A stretch of DNA of 47,893 bases, taken from positions 1 through 47,893 of the forward strand of contig CANJJT010000023.1 of the NCBI GenBank assembly GCA_947474715.1, written 5' to 3'. A program made the position numbers and the translations under genes. Within the stretch, counting starts at the first letter, position 1. Each line of letters starts with the position of its first letter. Of the stretch, positions 8,136 through 19,064 are shown piece by piece. The notes under the pieces are model-generated. The model saw nothing but the letters and a program-made list of their open reading frames with translations, searched no databases and was not told the origin of the DNA. The stretch comes from CAIYPG01 sp903864555. GTDB taxonomy: Bacteria > Pseudomonadota > Gammaproteobacteria > Burkholderiales > SG8-39.

Positions 8136-9050
8136 ATGTCGAAACTCCAGAGCACCTACGCCCGCAGCCGAGTCGCCCTGTACATCCAGGTGGCCTCGGC
8201 GCTGCGCCGGCGCATCGAGACCGGCCAGTGGCTGCCGGGACAGAAGATCTCCACGCTGGAAGAACTGGAAGCCGAATTCGAAGTGGCGCGCGTCACCGTG
8301 CGCCAGGCCGTGGAGATGCTGCAGAACGAAGGCCTGCTGCACCGCCAGCAGGGCCGCGGCACCTTTGTCGCTGACACGTTGAAAGACAAGCACTGGCTGA
8401 AACTGGATGCCAGCTGGGATGCGCTGATCGCGCCGATCAGGGACAACATCCCGCGCATCATCCGCGTCGACCATCCGCCGGAATGGCCGGCGCTGGGACC
8501 GGACGATGGCGAACGCGCACAAAAGTACGTATTCCTGCGCAGCGTGCAAAGCCGGCAGGGGCGTAACGGCGCCCCCTTCGCCGTGGTCAACCTGCACCTG
8601 GACGAAGCCATCTACCAGCGCGATCCGGCGGCCTTTCGCACCCACACGGCATTGCCGGTGCTGGCCTCGCTGAAGGAAGCCGATATCGGCGCGGCCCACC
8701 AGACCCTGGTCATCGGCAGCGCCGATCCGACCACCGCCAACCTGCTGCAGGTGCCGCTGGGCACGCCCACGGCCGAATGCCGCTGCGTGGTCAGCAACCG
8801 CAAGGGCATCGCCGTCTACGTGGCTGAAATCATCTACCGCAACGATTGCATCAAGCTCTACATCAACCTGCTGGGCGAGGAAAAACCGCCTGCCCTGAAT
8901 GGCAAAGGCAATGGCAAAAACCATGACAAGCCGGTGAACGGGCGCGCCAGGAAAGCAGCCGGAACCGGCAGCATCGGCAAGCCGGGCAAGGCGCAGAACC
9001 AGCGACCAGGCCCGTCGAAATCCGCCACCCGCACGGCGAGGCGCGCATGA
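8136..9050 (+). CDS. GntR-family regulator, HutC/FarR subfamily, with basic C-terminal tail
   Basis: 304 residues. Residues about 10-80 are a GntR winged helix-turn-helix (ALYIQVASALRRRIETGQW, LEAEFEVARVTVRQAVEMLQ, GRGTFV). Residues about 95-240 look like the UTRA ligand-binding domain of HutC-type members, ending in VYVAEIIYRND and LYINLLGEE. The last 60 residues are an unusual Gly/Lys/Arg/Pro-rich tail that the family normally lacks; it could add non-specific DNA binding. The gene sits inside the catabolic operon and its stop overlaps coxL (ATGA). It is the obvious candidate to bind the related palindromes at 6353-6370 and 13699-13716, probably as a repressor relieved by a pathway intermediate. 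Confidence 0.9.
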   Translation: MSKLQSTYARSRVALYIQVASALRRRIETGQWLPGQKISTLEELEAEFEVARVTVRQAVEMLQNEGLLHRQQGRGTFVADTLKDKHWLKLDASWDALIAPIRDNIPRIIRVDHPPEWPALGPDDGERAQKYVFLRSVQSRQGRNGAPFAVVNLHLDEAIYQRDPAAFRTHTALPVLASLKEADIGAAHQTLVIGSADPTTANLLQVPLGTPTAECRCVVSNRKGIAVYVAEIIYRNDCIKLYINLLGEEKPPALNGKGNGKNHDKPVNGRARKAAGTGSIGKPGKAQNQRPGPSKSATRTARRA

Positions 9051-11500
9051 CAGACACAGTGAAAGACACCGTACACGAAGCAGCGCACAAGGCTGGCGGC
9101 CAGGGTCAGGGTCAGGGTCAGGGTCAAGGCGTGGGCCAGCGCGTGCTGCGCAAGGAAGATGACCGGCTGATGCGCGGCCGCGGCCAGTTCATCGCCGACC
9201 TGCGCCTGTCCGGGCTGCAGGATGTGGCCTTCGTGCGCAGCCCGCTGGCGCATGCCAGGGTGCTGGGCTTCGACATCCCGGAGCAGTACCGCGGCCAGGT
9301 GTTCACCGCCGCCGATCTTGAAGCGGCGGGCGTGCATGCGGTGCGCGCCGTGTCGGGGCTGCCCGGCTTCAAGGTCTCCGAGCAGCCCATCCTTGCCGAG
9401 GGCAAGGTACGCCATGTCGGCGAGCTGCTGGCGATGTGCGTGGCGCCCACGCGCGCGCAGGCCGAGGACATCGCCGCCGCGGTGCAGCCGCATCTGGAGG
9501 CCCTGCCCGCGGTGCACGACATGCTGGAAGGCCGCGCACCGGATTCAGCCCTGCTGCACGAACACTGGGGCGACAACGTCTTCCTGGAAACTTATGTCGA
9601 TGTGAATTTCGAGGCGGTGAAGGACGCACCGATCCGCGTGTCGCGCGAGATCAAGACCTCGCGCCAGTGCCAGGTGCCGATGGAAGGCCGCGGCGTGGTG
9701 GCGCACTGGGACAGCCGCATGGACCAGTTGGTGGTGCACTCTTCCACGCAGATGCCGCACATCGTGCGCTCCGGCCTGTCCGAATGCCTGAACCTGGACC
9801 ACGGCCAGATCCGTGTCATCTCGCCCGATGTCGGCGGCGGCTTCGGCCACAAGGGCATCCTGCTCACCGAGGAAGTGGCCCTCGCCTGGCTCACCATGCA
9901 CCTGGGGCATCCGGTGCGCTGGCTGGAGGACAGGCGCGAACACCTGACCGCTGCGGCCAACTGCCGCGAGCACCATTACCGCATCACCGGTTATGCCGAT
10001 CGTGACGGCAAGCTGCTGGGGATAGAGTGCGAGGCCACGGTGGATTCGGGGGCGTACTCTTCCTACCCCTTCTCGGCCTGCCTGGAGGCGGCGCAGGTGG
10101 CGAGCATCCTGCCCGGGCCCTATGACTTCCCGGCCTATCGCTGCCGCACCTGGTCGGTAGCCACCAACAAGTGTCCCATCCTGCCCTATCGCGGCGTGGC
10201 ACGCACCGGCGTGTGCTTCGCCCTGGAACTGGTGCTGGACGGCATCGCGCGCGAACTGGGCATGGAGCCGCACGTGTTCCGCCTGAAGAATCTGGTGCGG
10301 CCGGAACAGATGCCCTTCAACAACATCACCAACAAGCATTTCGACAGCGGCGACTATCCCGAGGCCTTGCGGCGCGCCATCGAAGCCATCGACCTGCCGG
10401 CGCTGCGCGCGCGCCAGCAGCGGGGCGAACCCGATGGCCGGCTGGTGGGCCTGGGCATGGCCATCTATTGCGAGCAGGCGGCACACGGCACCTCGGTCTA
10501 CGCCGGCTGGGGCATCCCCATGGTGCCCGGCCACGAGCAGGCCACTGCACGCATGACCCCCGATGGCGGCCTGGAGCTGCGTGTGGGCGCCCATTCCCAC
10601 GGCCAGGGCCACGAGACCACGCTGGCGCAGGTGGCCAATGAAATCCTCGGCATCGACATCGCCAAGGTGAGGGTGCTGCACGGCGATACCGCCTTCACCC
10701 CCTACTCCACCGGCACCTGGGGCTCGCGCTGCATGGTGATGGGCGGCGGCGCCGTGGCCACCGCCTGCGAGGAACTGTCCCGGCGCTGCGCCGCCATCGG
10801 CGCGCGCATGCTCGGCACCGACGTCGACAAGGTGAAGCTCGAGGGCGGCCGCGTGCTTGGTTCCGCCGGCAGCGTCACACTGCAGGAGGTGGCGCACCTG
10901 TGGTACCGAAAACCCCAGCACCTGCCGCCGGACGTCAACCCTTCGGGCCTGGAAGTGACTGCGGGTTACAAGCCGGAACGCGACTCGGGCACCTTCAGCT
11001 ATGGCGCGCATGTGGCGGTAGTGGCCGTCGATCCGGAGATCGGCGATGTCGAGATCCTCGATTACGTCATCGTCGAGGATGGCGGCAAGCTGGTGAACCC
11101 CATGATCGTCGATGGCCAGCTGTATGGCGGCCTGGCCCAGGGCATCGGCACGGCCCTCTACGAGGAGATGGCCTTCGACACAGGCGGCCAGCCGCTGGCC
11201 TCGACCTTTGCCGATTACATCCTGCCCGGCCCCACCGAAGTGCCGGCGCCGCGCCTGTTCCACATGGAGACGCTCTCGCCCTACACACGCTTCGGCCAGA
11301 AGGGCATCGGCGAAGGGGCGGCGATCGCCCCGCCGGCGGCACTGACCAATGCCATCAACGATGCACTGCGTCCGCTGGGCGCCGCGGAACTGCTGCGCTC
11401 CCCGGTGACGCCACGCCGGGTGCTGGAGGCCATCGCCGCAGGCCAGGTCGCGCCAATAACGACAAGCCAGGCCGGAGCGGGTCGGGAGCAGGCCGCATGA
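9047..11500 (+). CDS. Molybdenum hydroxylase large subunit (CoxL/xanthine dehydrogenase family)
   Basis: 817 residues; the molybdopterin-binding catalytic subunit of an (alpha beta gamma)2 hydroxylase that puts water-derived oxygen on a carbon, often next to a ring nitrogen. Seen: VLRKEDDRLMRGRGQFIADL at the start of the fold, DVGGGFGHKG near 261, the active-site loop PYRGVAR at 380-386, HSHGQGHETTLAQV near 520, and QKGIGEG with the conserved active-site Glu756. The loop is not the AYXCSFR of true aerobic CO dehydrogenase, so CO oxidation is very unlikely; substrate is unknown. The N-terminus carries a Gly-Gln repeat. The order large - medium - small subunit with ATGA junctions is a standard arrangement. 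Maturation genes are not in the window. Confidence 0.93.
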   Translation: MTDTVKDTVHEAAHKAGGQGQGQGQGQGVGQRVLRKEDDRLMRGRGQFIADLRLSGLQDVAFVRSPLAHARVLGFDIPEQYRGQVFTAADLEAAGVHAVRAVSGLPGFKVSEQPILAEGKVRHVGELLAMCVAPTRAQAEDIAAAVQPHLEALPAVHDMLEGRAPDSALLHEHWGDNVFLETYVDVNFEAVKDAPIRVSREIKTSRQCQVPMEGRGVVAHWDSRMDQLVVHSSTQMPHIVRSGLSECLNLDHGQIRVISPDVGGGFGHKGILLTEEVALAWLTMHLGHPVRWLEDRREHLTAAANCREHHYRITGYADRDGKLLGIECEATVDSGAYSSYPFSACLEAAQVASILPGPYDFPAYRCRTWSVATNKCPILPYRGVARTGVCFALELVLDGIARELGMEPHVFRLKNLVRPEQMPFNNITNKHFDSGDYPEALRRAIEAIDLPALRARQQRGEPDGRLVGLGMAIYCEQAAHGTSVYAGWGIPMVPGHEQATARMTPDGGLELRVGAHSHGQGHETTLAQVANEILGIDIAKVRVLHGDTAFTPYSTGTWGSRCMVMGGGAVATACEELSRRCAAIGARMLGTDVDKVKLEGGRVLGSAGSVTLQEVAHLWYRKPQHLPPDVNPSGLEVTAGYKPERDSGTFSYGAHVAVVAVDPEIGDVEILDYVIVEDGGKLVNPMIVDGQLYGGLAQGIGTALYEEMAFDTGGQPLASTFADYILPGPTEVPAPRLFHMETLSPYTRFGQKGIGEGAAIAPPAALTNAINDALRPLGAAELLRSPVTPRRVLEAIAAGQVAPITTSQAGAGREQAA
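9101..9124 (+). repeat. Four perfect CAGGGT repeats inside the coxL N-terminus
   Basis: Four uninterrupted CAGGGT copies, then CAAGGC, encode alternating Gly and Gln around residues 19-28 of the hydroxylase large subunit, before the conserved fold begins. In-frame six-base units change only linker length, so copy number could vary between strains without harm. Confidence 0.85.
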
Positions 11501-12338
11501 AGCCCGCCGCCTTCGATTACGCACGCCCGGCCAGCCTCGGCGAAGCCATCGCGCTGCTGGCACGCGAGGATCTCGGGGTGAAGCTGCTGGCGGGTGGCCA
11601 GTCGCTCGGCCCCATGCTCAATCTGCGCCTGGCGCAGCCGCAACTGCTGGTGGACATCACCGGCATCGCGGAACTGCGCCGCATCGAGGAGGATGCCGAG
11701 GGCATCACCGTGGGCGCCTGCCTCACCCACGCCGATTTCGAGGATGGGCGGGTGCCCGATGTCACCGGTGGCGCGCTGGCGAAAGTGGCGCGTGGCATCG
11801 CCTATCGCGCCGTGCGCAATCGCGGCACCATCGGCGGCAGCATCGCCCATGCCGACCCGTCAGCCGACTGGATCACCAGCCTCGCCGCCATGGGCGCGCA
11901 AGTGCTGCTGCGCGGCCCGGCCGGCGCACGCCGCATGGCCATCGAGGCATTCGTCACTGGCGTATTCGAGGTCGCGCTGCAGCCCGGTGAACTGCTGGAG
12001 GCGGTGCGCATCCCGCGCCTGTCGCCCGCCGCGCGCTGGGGCTATTACAAGTACTGCCGCAAGACCGGCGAACTGGCGCTGGCTGCCGGCGCCGTGCTGC
12101 ACGACCCGGAGCGTTCGGTATGGCGCGCGGTGATCGGCGCCACCGAGGCGCGCCCGGTGGTATTCGGCGATGCCGCTCCGTTGTTTGGCGGCGCCACGTC
12201 GCTGGATGCCGGACGCTTCGATGCACAAGCCGCCTCGCAGGCGCTGGCCGCGGCCGGCATGGGCGACCCGGTGGACCGGCAGATGCACGTGGTGGCGCTG
12301 CGCCGCGCGGTCGAGCGCGCAACGATGAAGGTGGCCGC

Positions 12339-12342
<4 letters not shown>
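11497..12342 (+). CDS. Molybdenum hydroxylase FAD-binding (medium) subunit, CoxM-like
   Basis: 281 residues from the ATG overlapping the large-subunit stop. It carries the two FAD-binding signatures of the vanillyl-alcohol-oxidase fold: AGGQSLGPMLNLRLAQP at residues 32-48 and TIGGSIAHADPSADW at 111-125. The C-terminal CO dehydrogenase flavoprotein domain follows (YYKYCRKTGELALAAGAV near 183). It passes electrons from the iron-sulfur subunit to an acceptor, which for CoxLMS-type enzymes is usually quinone or another carrier rather than NAD. It overlaps the next gene by four bases. Confidence 0.93.
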
Positions 12343-13577
<1,235 letters not shown>

Positions 13578-13615
13578 AGCCCGCGCCCGCCGGGGTAGCG
13601 CAGGCCACCTCGGGA

Positions 13616-13632
13616 GGCACCGGGATGGTGCC
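13616..13632 (+). terminator. Weak hairpin after the hydroxylase operon
   Basis: GGCACC and GGTGCC pair around GGGAT, 39 bases after the coxS/G stop. There is no run of T after it, so termination would need Rho or is only partial. Confidence 0.25.
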
Positions 13633-13698
13633 GGGAAACCGGTTCGTGCATCACAACAGGGCTTGACGGAATTGACCACACAGGAAGTACCGACAAGA

Positions 13699-13716
13699 GG
13701 TATTATCATTAGTACC
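13699..13716. promoter_or_regulatory. Palindromic operator in front of the PLP-enzyme operon
   Basis: GGTATTATCATTAGTACC pairs over six of seven positions in each arm (GGTAnTA / TAnTACC). The right half extends into ATTAGTACCATGT, identical over 13 bases to the minus strand of the 6353-6370 site. It sits 89 bases before the PLP enzyme. TTGACG (13663) and TTGACC (13672) upstream are -35-like, but no -10 has normal spacing; TATTAT at 13701-13706 lies inside the operator. Binding there would cover the promoter. The cognate protein is probably the GntR regulator encoded at 8136-9050. Confidence 0.6.
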
Positions 13717-13728
13717 ATGTGCACAATC

Positions 13729-13805
13729 ATGACCATCTCCGACACCCTGAGGACCTCCGTGATCGCAGCCGCGACCTCCCTTGCAGAACAACGGATGTGG
13801 CAGGC

Positions 13806-13809
<4 letters not shown>
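13729..13809 (+). CDS. Possible 26-residue leader peptide coupled to the PLP enzyme
   Basis: An ATG-started frame of 26 codons (MTISDTLRTSV...QRMWQA) ends in TGA that overlaps the ATG of the PLP enzyme as ATGA, the same coupling seen at most junctions of this locus. It starts 12 bases after the operator. It has no good ribosome site, so it might be translated poorly or by chance. No regulatory codon run is visible. It could be a translational coupler or an accident of a short untranslated leader. Confidence 0.3.
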
Positions 13810-15299
<1,490 letters not shown>

Positions 15300-15321
15300 A
15301 GCCGGACGCCATGTTCGGACG

Positions 15322-15348
15322 GTGCGGACAGTGCGGACAGTGCGTACG
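15322..15348. repeat. Three tandem 9-base units between the PLP enzyme and the CoA transferase
   Basis: GTGCGGACA occurs twice in a row (15322-15339), followed by the degenerate copy GTGCGTACG. It fills part of the 91-base gap before the CoA-transferase A gene. No role can be assigned. Confidence 0.6.
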
Positions 15349-15390
15349 ATGCGGGCAGCCAATCGGGCGGCCGAGCGGTCAGCAAGGGGA

Positions 15391-16350
15391 ATGACAGTGG
15401 GTGACAGTTATCTCGATCTGAGAAAGAAGCTGGGGGAGCGTGACCGCAGCCTGCGCGAGAAGGTGATGTCGCTGGAGGAAGCCGCAGCGCTGGTGCCCGA
15501 CGGCGCCTCGCTGGGCATCGGCGGCAGCACGCTGTCGCGCACGCCCATGGCCATGATCTGGGCGCTGATCCGGGCCGGGAAGAAGAACCTTTCCTGCGCG
15601 CGCAGCATCGTCTCCAGCGACGGCGACCTGCTGTTTTCCTCGGGCGTCTGCCAGCACATGATGACCAGCTGGTTCAGCCAGGGCATCGTCTGGGGCGTCT
15701 CCAAGGTGATGCGCCACCACGTCGAATCCGGCAATGCCCGCTACGAGGAGTGGAGCCACATGGCCATGGGCATGCGCATGCGCGCTGGTGCCATGGGCGT
15801 GCCCTTCCTGCCGATGCGCTCCATGCTGGGTTCGGACGTGCTGCGCCAGCGTCCGGAGGCAAAAGAGATCGACTGCCCCTTTACCGGCGAGAAATTGCTG
15901 CTGGTGCCGGCCCTCAATCCGGACGTGGCCATCATCCACGTGCAGCGCTGCGACGCCTACGGCAATGCCCAGATCGACGGCCTGCCCTTCATGGACATCG
16001 ACCTGGCCATGGCGGCCAACCGTGTCATCCTCACCACCGAGCGCATCGTCTCGAACAACCAGATCCGCCGTGCGCCGGACCAGACCAAGATCCCTTTCTT
16101 CACCGTCGATGCCGTGGTGGAGGTGCCCTTCGGCTGTGCCCCGCACGAGTGCAGCGGCGTGTATGAGCCGCTGTTCAAGCACATGGATTACTACACCTCC
16201 CTGGTCAACGGCGATCCGGTCAAGGGCATGCGCGAATACCTCGACCGCTATGTCTACGGCCCCGGATCCTGGACGGACTACCTCAATCTGATCGGCCTGG
16301 AAGCGCTGCTGGATGCCGCGCGCCGCGGCCGGAGCATCGCCAATGAATAA
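15391..16350 (+). CDS. Glutaconate-type CoA transferase subunit A
   Basis: 319 residues from the ATG at 15391 next to AAGGGGA; a GTG six bases later is an alternative with better spacing. The sequence follows GctA of Acidaminococcus: GASLGIGGSTLSRTPMAMIW near 40, GAMGVPFLPMRSMLGSD near 133, the VALIIH-like AIIHVQRCDAYGNAQIDG near 185, VDAVVEVPFGCAPHECSG near 232. Subunits A and B together move CoA between carboxylic acids. Some members of this superfamily, such as mycobacterial IpdAB, instead open a ring hydrolytically, so the reaction is not certain. It overlaps subunit B by eight bases. Confidence 0.9.
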   Translation: MTVGDSYLDLRKKLGERDRSLREKVMSLEEAAALVPDGASLGIGGSTLSRTPMAMIWALIRAGKKNLSCARSIVSSDGDLLFSSGVCQHMMTSWFSQGIVWGVSKVMRHHVESGNARYEEWSHMAMGMRMRAGAMGVPFLPMRSMLGSDVLRQRPEAKEIDCPFTGEKLLLVPALNPDVAIIHVQRCDAYGNAQIDGLPFMDIDLAMAANRVILTTERIVSNNQIRRAPDQTKIPFFTVDAVVEVPFGCAPHECSGVYEPLFKHMDYYTSLVNGDPVKGMREYLDRYVYGPGSWTDYLNLIGLEALLDAARRGRSIANE

Positions 16351-17131
16351 GCCTGCCATGACCGAAAAAGCCGCCGCCTTCACCGCCAGTGAATTGCTCG
16401 CCGTGATGAGCTCGCGCCTGTTGAAGAACGGCCAGATCGTATTTGCCGGCGTCGGCATTCCGTTGCTGGCAGCCACCCTGGCCCAGGGGGTTGAGTGCCC
16501 CGGCCTCACCATCCTGTTCGAAGGCGGCGTGGTCGGCCCGAAGATCGAGCCGGGCAGGCTGCCGCCCTCGACCAACGAGCAGCGCTGCACCAAGAGTGCC
16601 AACATGGTGCTCGGCAGCACCGACGTGCTGCTGCTGTTGCAGCGCGGCTATGTCGATGTCGGCTTCATGGGCGGCGCCCAGATCGACCAGTTCGGCAACC
16701 TCAACTCCTCCTTCATCGGCGACCCGAAGCAGCCCAAGACGCGCCTGCCCGGCACCGGCGGCGGCAATGACATTTCCAGCCTGACCCAGATGATCGTGGC
16801 GATGAAGCACGAGAAGCGCCGCTTCGTCGAGTCGGTGGACTTCATCACCAGCCCGGGCTTCATCCGCGGCGGCACCACGCGCGCCGAGAGCGGCCTGCCG
16901 GCCGGTGGCATGTATCGCGTGGTCACCGACCTGGGCATCTTCGGTTTCCACGAGACCACGCGGCGCATGCAGGCACTGGCCCTGCATGCCGGCGTGACGC
17001 CGGAGCAGGTGCAGGACAACACCGGGTTCAAACTCGATTTTGCCCCCGGCATCGCGGTCACCAAGGCGCCCACCGAGCGCGAGCTTGCCGTGTTGCGCAA
17101 TCTGGACCCGGACCGGCTCTACATTGCCTGA
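16343..17131 (+). CDS. Glutaconate-type CoA transferase subunit B
   Basis: 262 residues starting at ATG 16343 inside the end of subunit A. It aligns well by eye with GctB: NGQIVFAGVGIPLLAATLA near 29, then TILFEGGVVG where Glu60 lines up with the catalytic Glu54 of the VESG motif in Acidaminococcus GctB, GGAQIDQFGNLNSSFIGD near 116 and HEKRRFVESVDFITSPGF near 161. Presence of the glutamate supports a genuine transferase that forms a glutamyl-CoA thioester. The likely job is to activate a ring-opened diacid-type intermediate before the crotonase and acyl-CoA dehydrogenase encoded downstream. Confidence 0.9.
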   Translation: MNKPAMTEKAAAFTASELLAVMSSRLLKNGQIVFAGVGIPLLAATLAQGVECPGLTILFEGGVVGPKIEPGRLPPSTNEQRCTKSANMVLGSTDVLLLLQRGYVDVGFMGGAQIDQFGNLNSSFIGDPKQPKTRLPGTGGGNDISSLTQMIVAMKHEKRRFVESVDFITSPGFIRGGTTRAESGLPAGGMYRVVTDLGIFGFHETTRRMQALALHAGVTPEQVQDNTGFKLDFAPGIAVTKAPTERELAVLRNLDPDRLYIA

Positions 17132-17177
17132 GCACAACAGACCCATCCCGACGAACTCATTCCAAGCAAGGACCGCC

Positions 17178-18140
17178 ATGAGCACCCTCCACCATACCTA
17201 CGGCATCGCCGCGCGCAACTTCACCGCCTTCCCCGAGATGCCAGATGCCAGGGCCCTGGTCGACTATGGCGTGCGCATGGAAGAACTGGGCTTTGATTCG
17301 CTGTGGGTGTGGGACCACATCCTGCTCGGGGTCGAGCCGAACTTCCCCATCATCGATTCGCTGACTCTGCTCACGGCGATCGCCGCGCGCACCTCGCGCA
17401 TCAAGCTGTGCACCGGCATCCTGGTGCTGCCGCTGCGCAACCCGGTGGTGCTGGCCAAGCAGCTCTCCAGCATGGACCAGCTCTCCGGCGGGCGCCTGTT
17501 GATGGCCATGGCAGCCGGCTGGTACAAGCGCGAATTCGATGCCGTGGGCGTGCCCTTCGAGAAGCGCGGCAAGATCATGGACGAGAACCTCGACATCCTG
17601 AAGCGCTTCTGGACCGAGGAGATGGTCAAGGGCGAATGGACCCACCACAAGATCCCCGCCGGCGTGATGTATCCGAAGCCGGTGCAGAGCCCGCGCCCGC
17701 CCATCCTGATCGGCGGCTATGTGGACCGCGTGTTGAAGCGCGCCGCCCTCGGCGGTGACGGCTGGCTCACCTACTTCTACCGTCCCGAAGCCTTCGCCAA
17801 GTCCTGGAAGAAGGTGCAGGACTTCGCGATTGAAGGCGGCAAGGACCCGGCCACGCTGATGAACGGCTCGCAGCTGCCCATCATGATCGGCAAGTCGCGC
17901 GCCGAGGTGGAGGGCCGCATGAACGAGTGGCTGGGCACGGAATGGGACTACGCCTCCTGGAGCGATTCGACCAAGGACAGCGCCATCATGGGCACCGTGG
18001 ACGAGTGCGTGGCGCAGTTGAAGGAACACCTGGTGGCGGGCGTGCAGAAGCTGGTGTTCGTGCCCTACAAGTACCAGATGGACCAGATCGAGATCATCGC
18101 CAAGCAGATCATTCCGCAGCTGAAGGCCTTCCGTCCCTGA
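17178..18140 (+). CDS. Luciferase-like (LLM) oxidoreductase, F420- or FMN-dependent
   Basis: 320 residues with an AAGGA ribosome site. The bacterial luciferase-like TIM barrel is clear: YGVRMEELGFDSLWVWDHIL near 32, TLLTAIAARTSRIKLCTGIL near 59, LRNPVVLAKQLSSMDQLSGG near 81, then GWYKREFDAVGVPFEKRG near 104 and GGYVDRVLKRAALGGDGWL near 180. Members use either F420 (reductases, dehydrogenases) or FMN (monooxygenases such as RutA, which opens a pyrimidine ring). Sequence by eye cannot separate these, but F420 genes in the same locus and the lack of a dedicated flavin reductase in the operon make F420 use attractive. It lies between the CoA transferase and crotonase genes. Confidence 0.88.
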   Translation: MSTLHHTYGIAARNFTAFPEMPDARALVDYGVRMEELGFDSLWVWDHILLGVEPNFPIIDSLTLLTAIAARTSRIKLCTGILVLPLRNPVVLAKQLSSMDQLSGGRLLMAMAAGWYKREFDAVGVPFEKRGKIMDENLDILKRFWTEEMVKGEWTHHKIPAGVMYPKPVQSPRPPILIGGYVDRVLKRAALGGDGWLTYFYRPEAFAKSWKKVQDFAIEGGKDPATLMNGSQLPIMIGKSRAEVEGRMNEWLGTEWDYASWSDSTKDSAIMGTVDECVAQLKEHLVAGVQKLVFVPYKYQMDQIEIIAKQIIPQLKAFRP

Positions 18141-18229
18141 ACCGGGACGGTAACCGACGTAGACAGAGACGCAGGCGCAGGCAGCATCCCGGGGGTCAAC
18201 GCCTCATCTGACAATGCATTTTCACCCTT

Positions 18230-18255
18230 CCGGACCAGCCCGCGGGCTGGTCCGG
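18230..18255. promoter_or_regulatory. Perfect 26-base GC-rich palindrome just before the crotonase gene
   Basis: Thirteen bases (starting CCGGACCAGCC) are followed at once by their exact reverse complement. In RNA this makes a very stable hairpin, ending 18 bases before the crotonase ATG and right upstream of its GGAGG. No T run follows, so it is not a normal intrinsic terminator. It divides the operon into a first part (PLP enzyme, CoA transferase, LLM) and a second (CoA enzymes, importer), and may protect or process the downstream mRNA. Confidence 0.6.
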
Positions 18256-18273
18256 TCGCAATCGGAGGCTCAC

Positions 18274-19062
18274 ATGCAGGAGCAGGACTACCAGGCCATC
18301 AAGCTGACCCACGAGGGCGGTGTTTCCCGCATCACCTGGGACCGACCGCCGGTGAATGCCGTATCCGAAGCGCTGATGGCGGAAACTCTGGACGCGCTGG
18401 ACAAGCTCGAGGCCCGCGAGGAAACACGCTGCATCCTGATCACCGGCGCCGGCACCAAGGCCTTCTGCGCCGGCGCGGACCTGGGTGGCAGCAAGCGCGA
18501 GGGTGACACCGCCACCTACTTCCGCGAGATGGGCCGGCGCCTGGTGGACCGCATCGAAACGATACCCAAGCCGGTGATTGCCGCCATCCGCGGCTGGGCC
18601 ATCGGCGGGGGCTTCGCCTTCGGCATGGCCTGCGACGTGCGCCTCGCCTCCAGCACCGCAAAGTTCCGCACCGGTGATGCCTATCTGGGGGTGGTACCCA
18701 GCTGGGGCATGAGCCTGGTGCGCCTCACCCATTACATCGGCCGCAACCGCGCCCTGGACATGCTGATCCTGGGCGAGGACCTGAGCGCGCAGCAGGCCTG
18801 CGACATCGGCCTGGTGACCAAGGTGATCCCCGACGAGCAGTTCGACGCCGAAGTGGCGCGGCTGGCCGCCCGCGTGGCCGGGGGCGCCCCGATCACCTTC
18901 AAGGCGGTCAAGGAAACCATACGCGCGCAGTACTGGGACACGCCCGCCGAGGCACGCGAGCTGGAAACAAAATGGGCGCAGATCGGCGTGGCTTCGGCCG
19001 ACTTTGCCGAGGGCATCAGCGCCTTCAACGAAAAACGCAAGCCCGTCTTCAAGGGGAAATGA
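18274..19062 (+). CDS. Crotonase-family enzyme (enoyl-CoA hydratase/isomerase)
   Basis: 262 residues, GGAGG ribosome site. Oxyanion-hole regions are present: GAGTKAFCAGADLGG at 58-72 and RGWAIGGGFAFGMACDVRLA at 106-125. Both glutamates that activate water in rat mitochondrial hydratase appear as aspartates: PEIxLG reads GDAYLG (Asp135) and LAMEMVLTG reads ALDMLILG (Asp162). The enzyme may therefore be a hydratase with shorter acids, or catalyse another crotonase reaction such as isomerisation, ring opening or decarboxylation. It precedes the acyl-CoA dehydrogenase by two bases, which argues for consecutive steps. Confidence 0.9.
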   Translation: MQEQDYQAIKLTHEGGVSRITWDRPPVNAVSEALMAETLDALDKLEAREETRCILITGAGTKAFCAGADLGGSKREGDTATYFREMGRRLVDRIETIPKPVIAAIRGWAIGGGFAFGMACDVRLASSTAKFRTGDAYLGVVPSWGMSLVRLTHYIGRNRALDMLILGEDLSAQQACDIGLVTKVIPDEQFDAEVARLAARVAGGAPITFKAVKETIRAQYWDTPAEARELETKWAQIGVASADFAEGISAFNEKRKPVFKGK

Positions 19063-19064
19063 AC

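Noticed and set aside
13719..13805. An N-terminal extension of the PLP enzyme from a GTG at 13719
   Set aside because: The ATG at 13806 gives the expected family start, and the extension begins beside the operator with no ribosome site.
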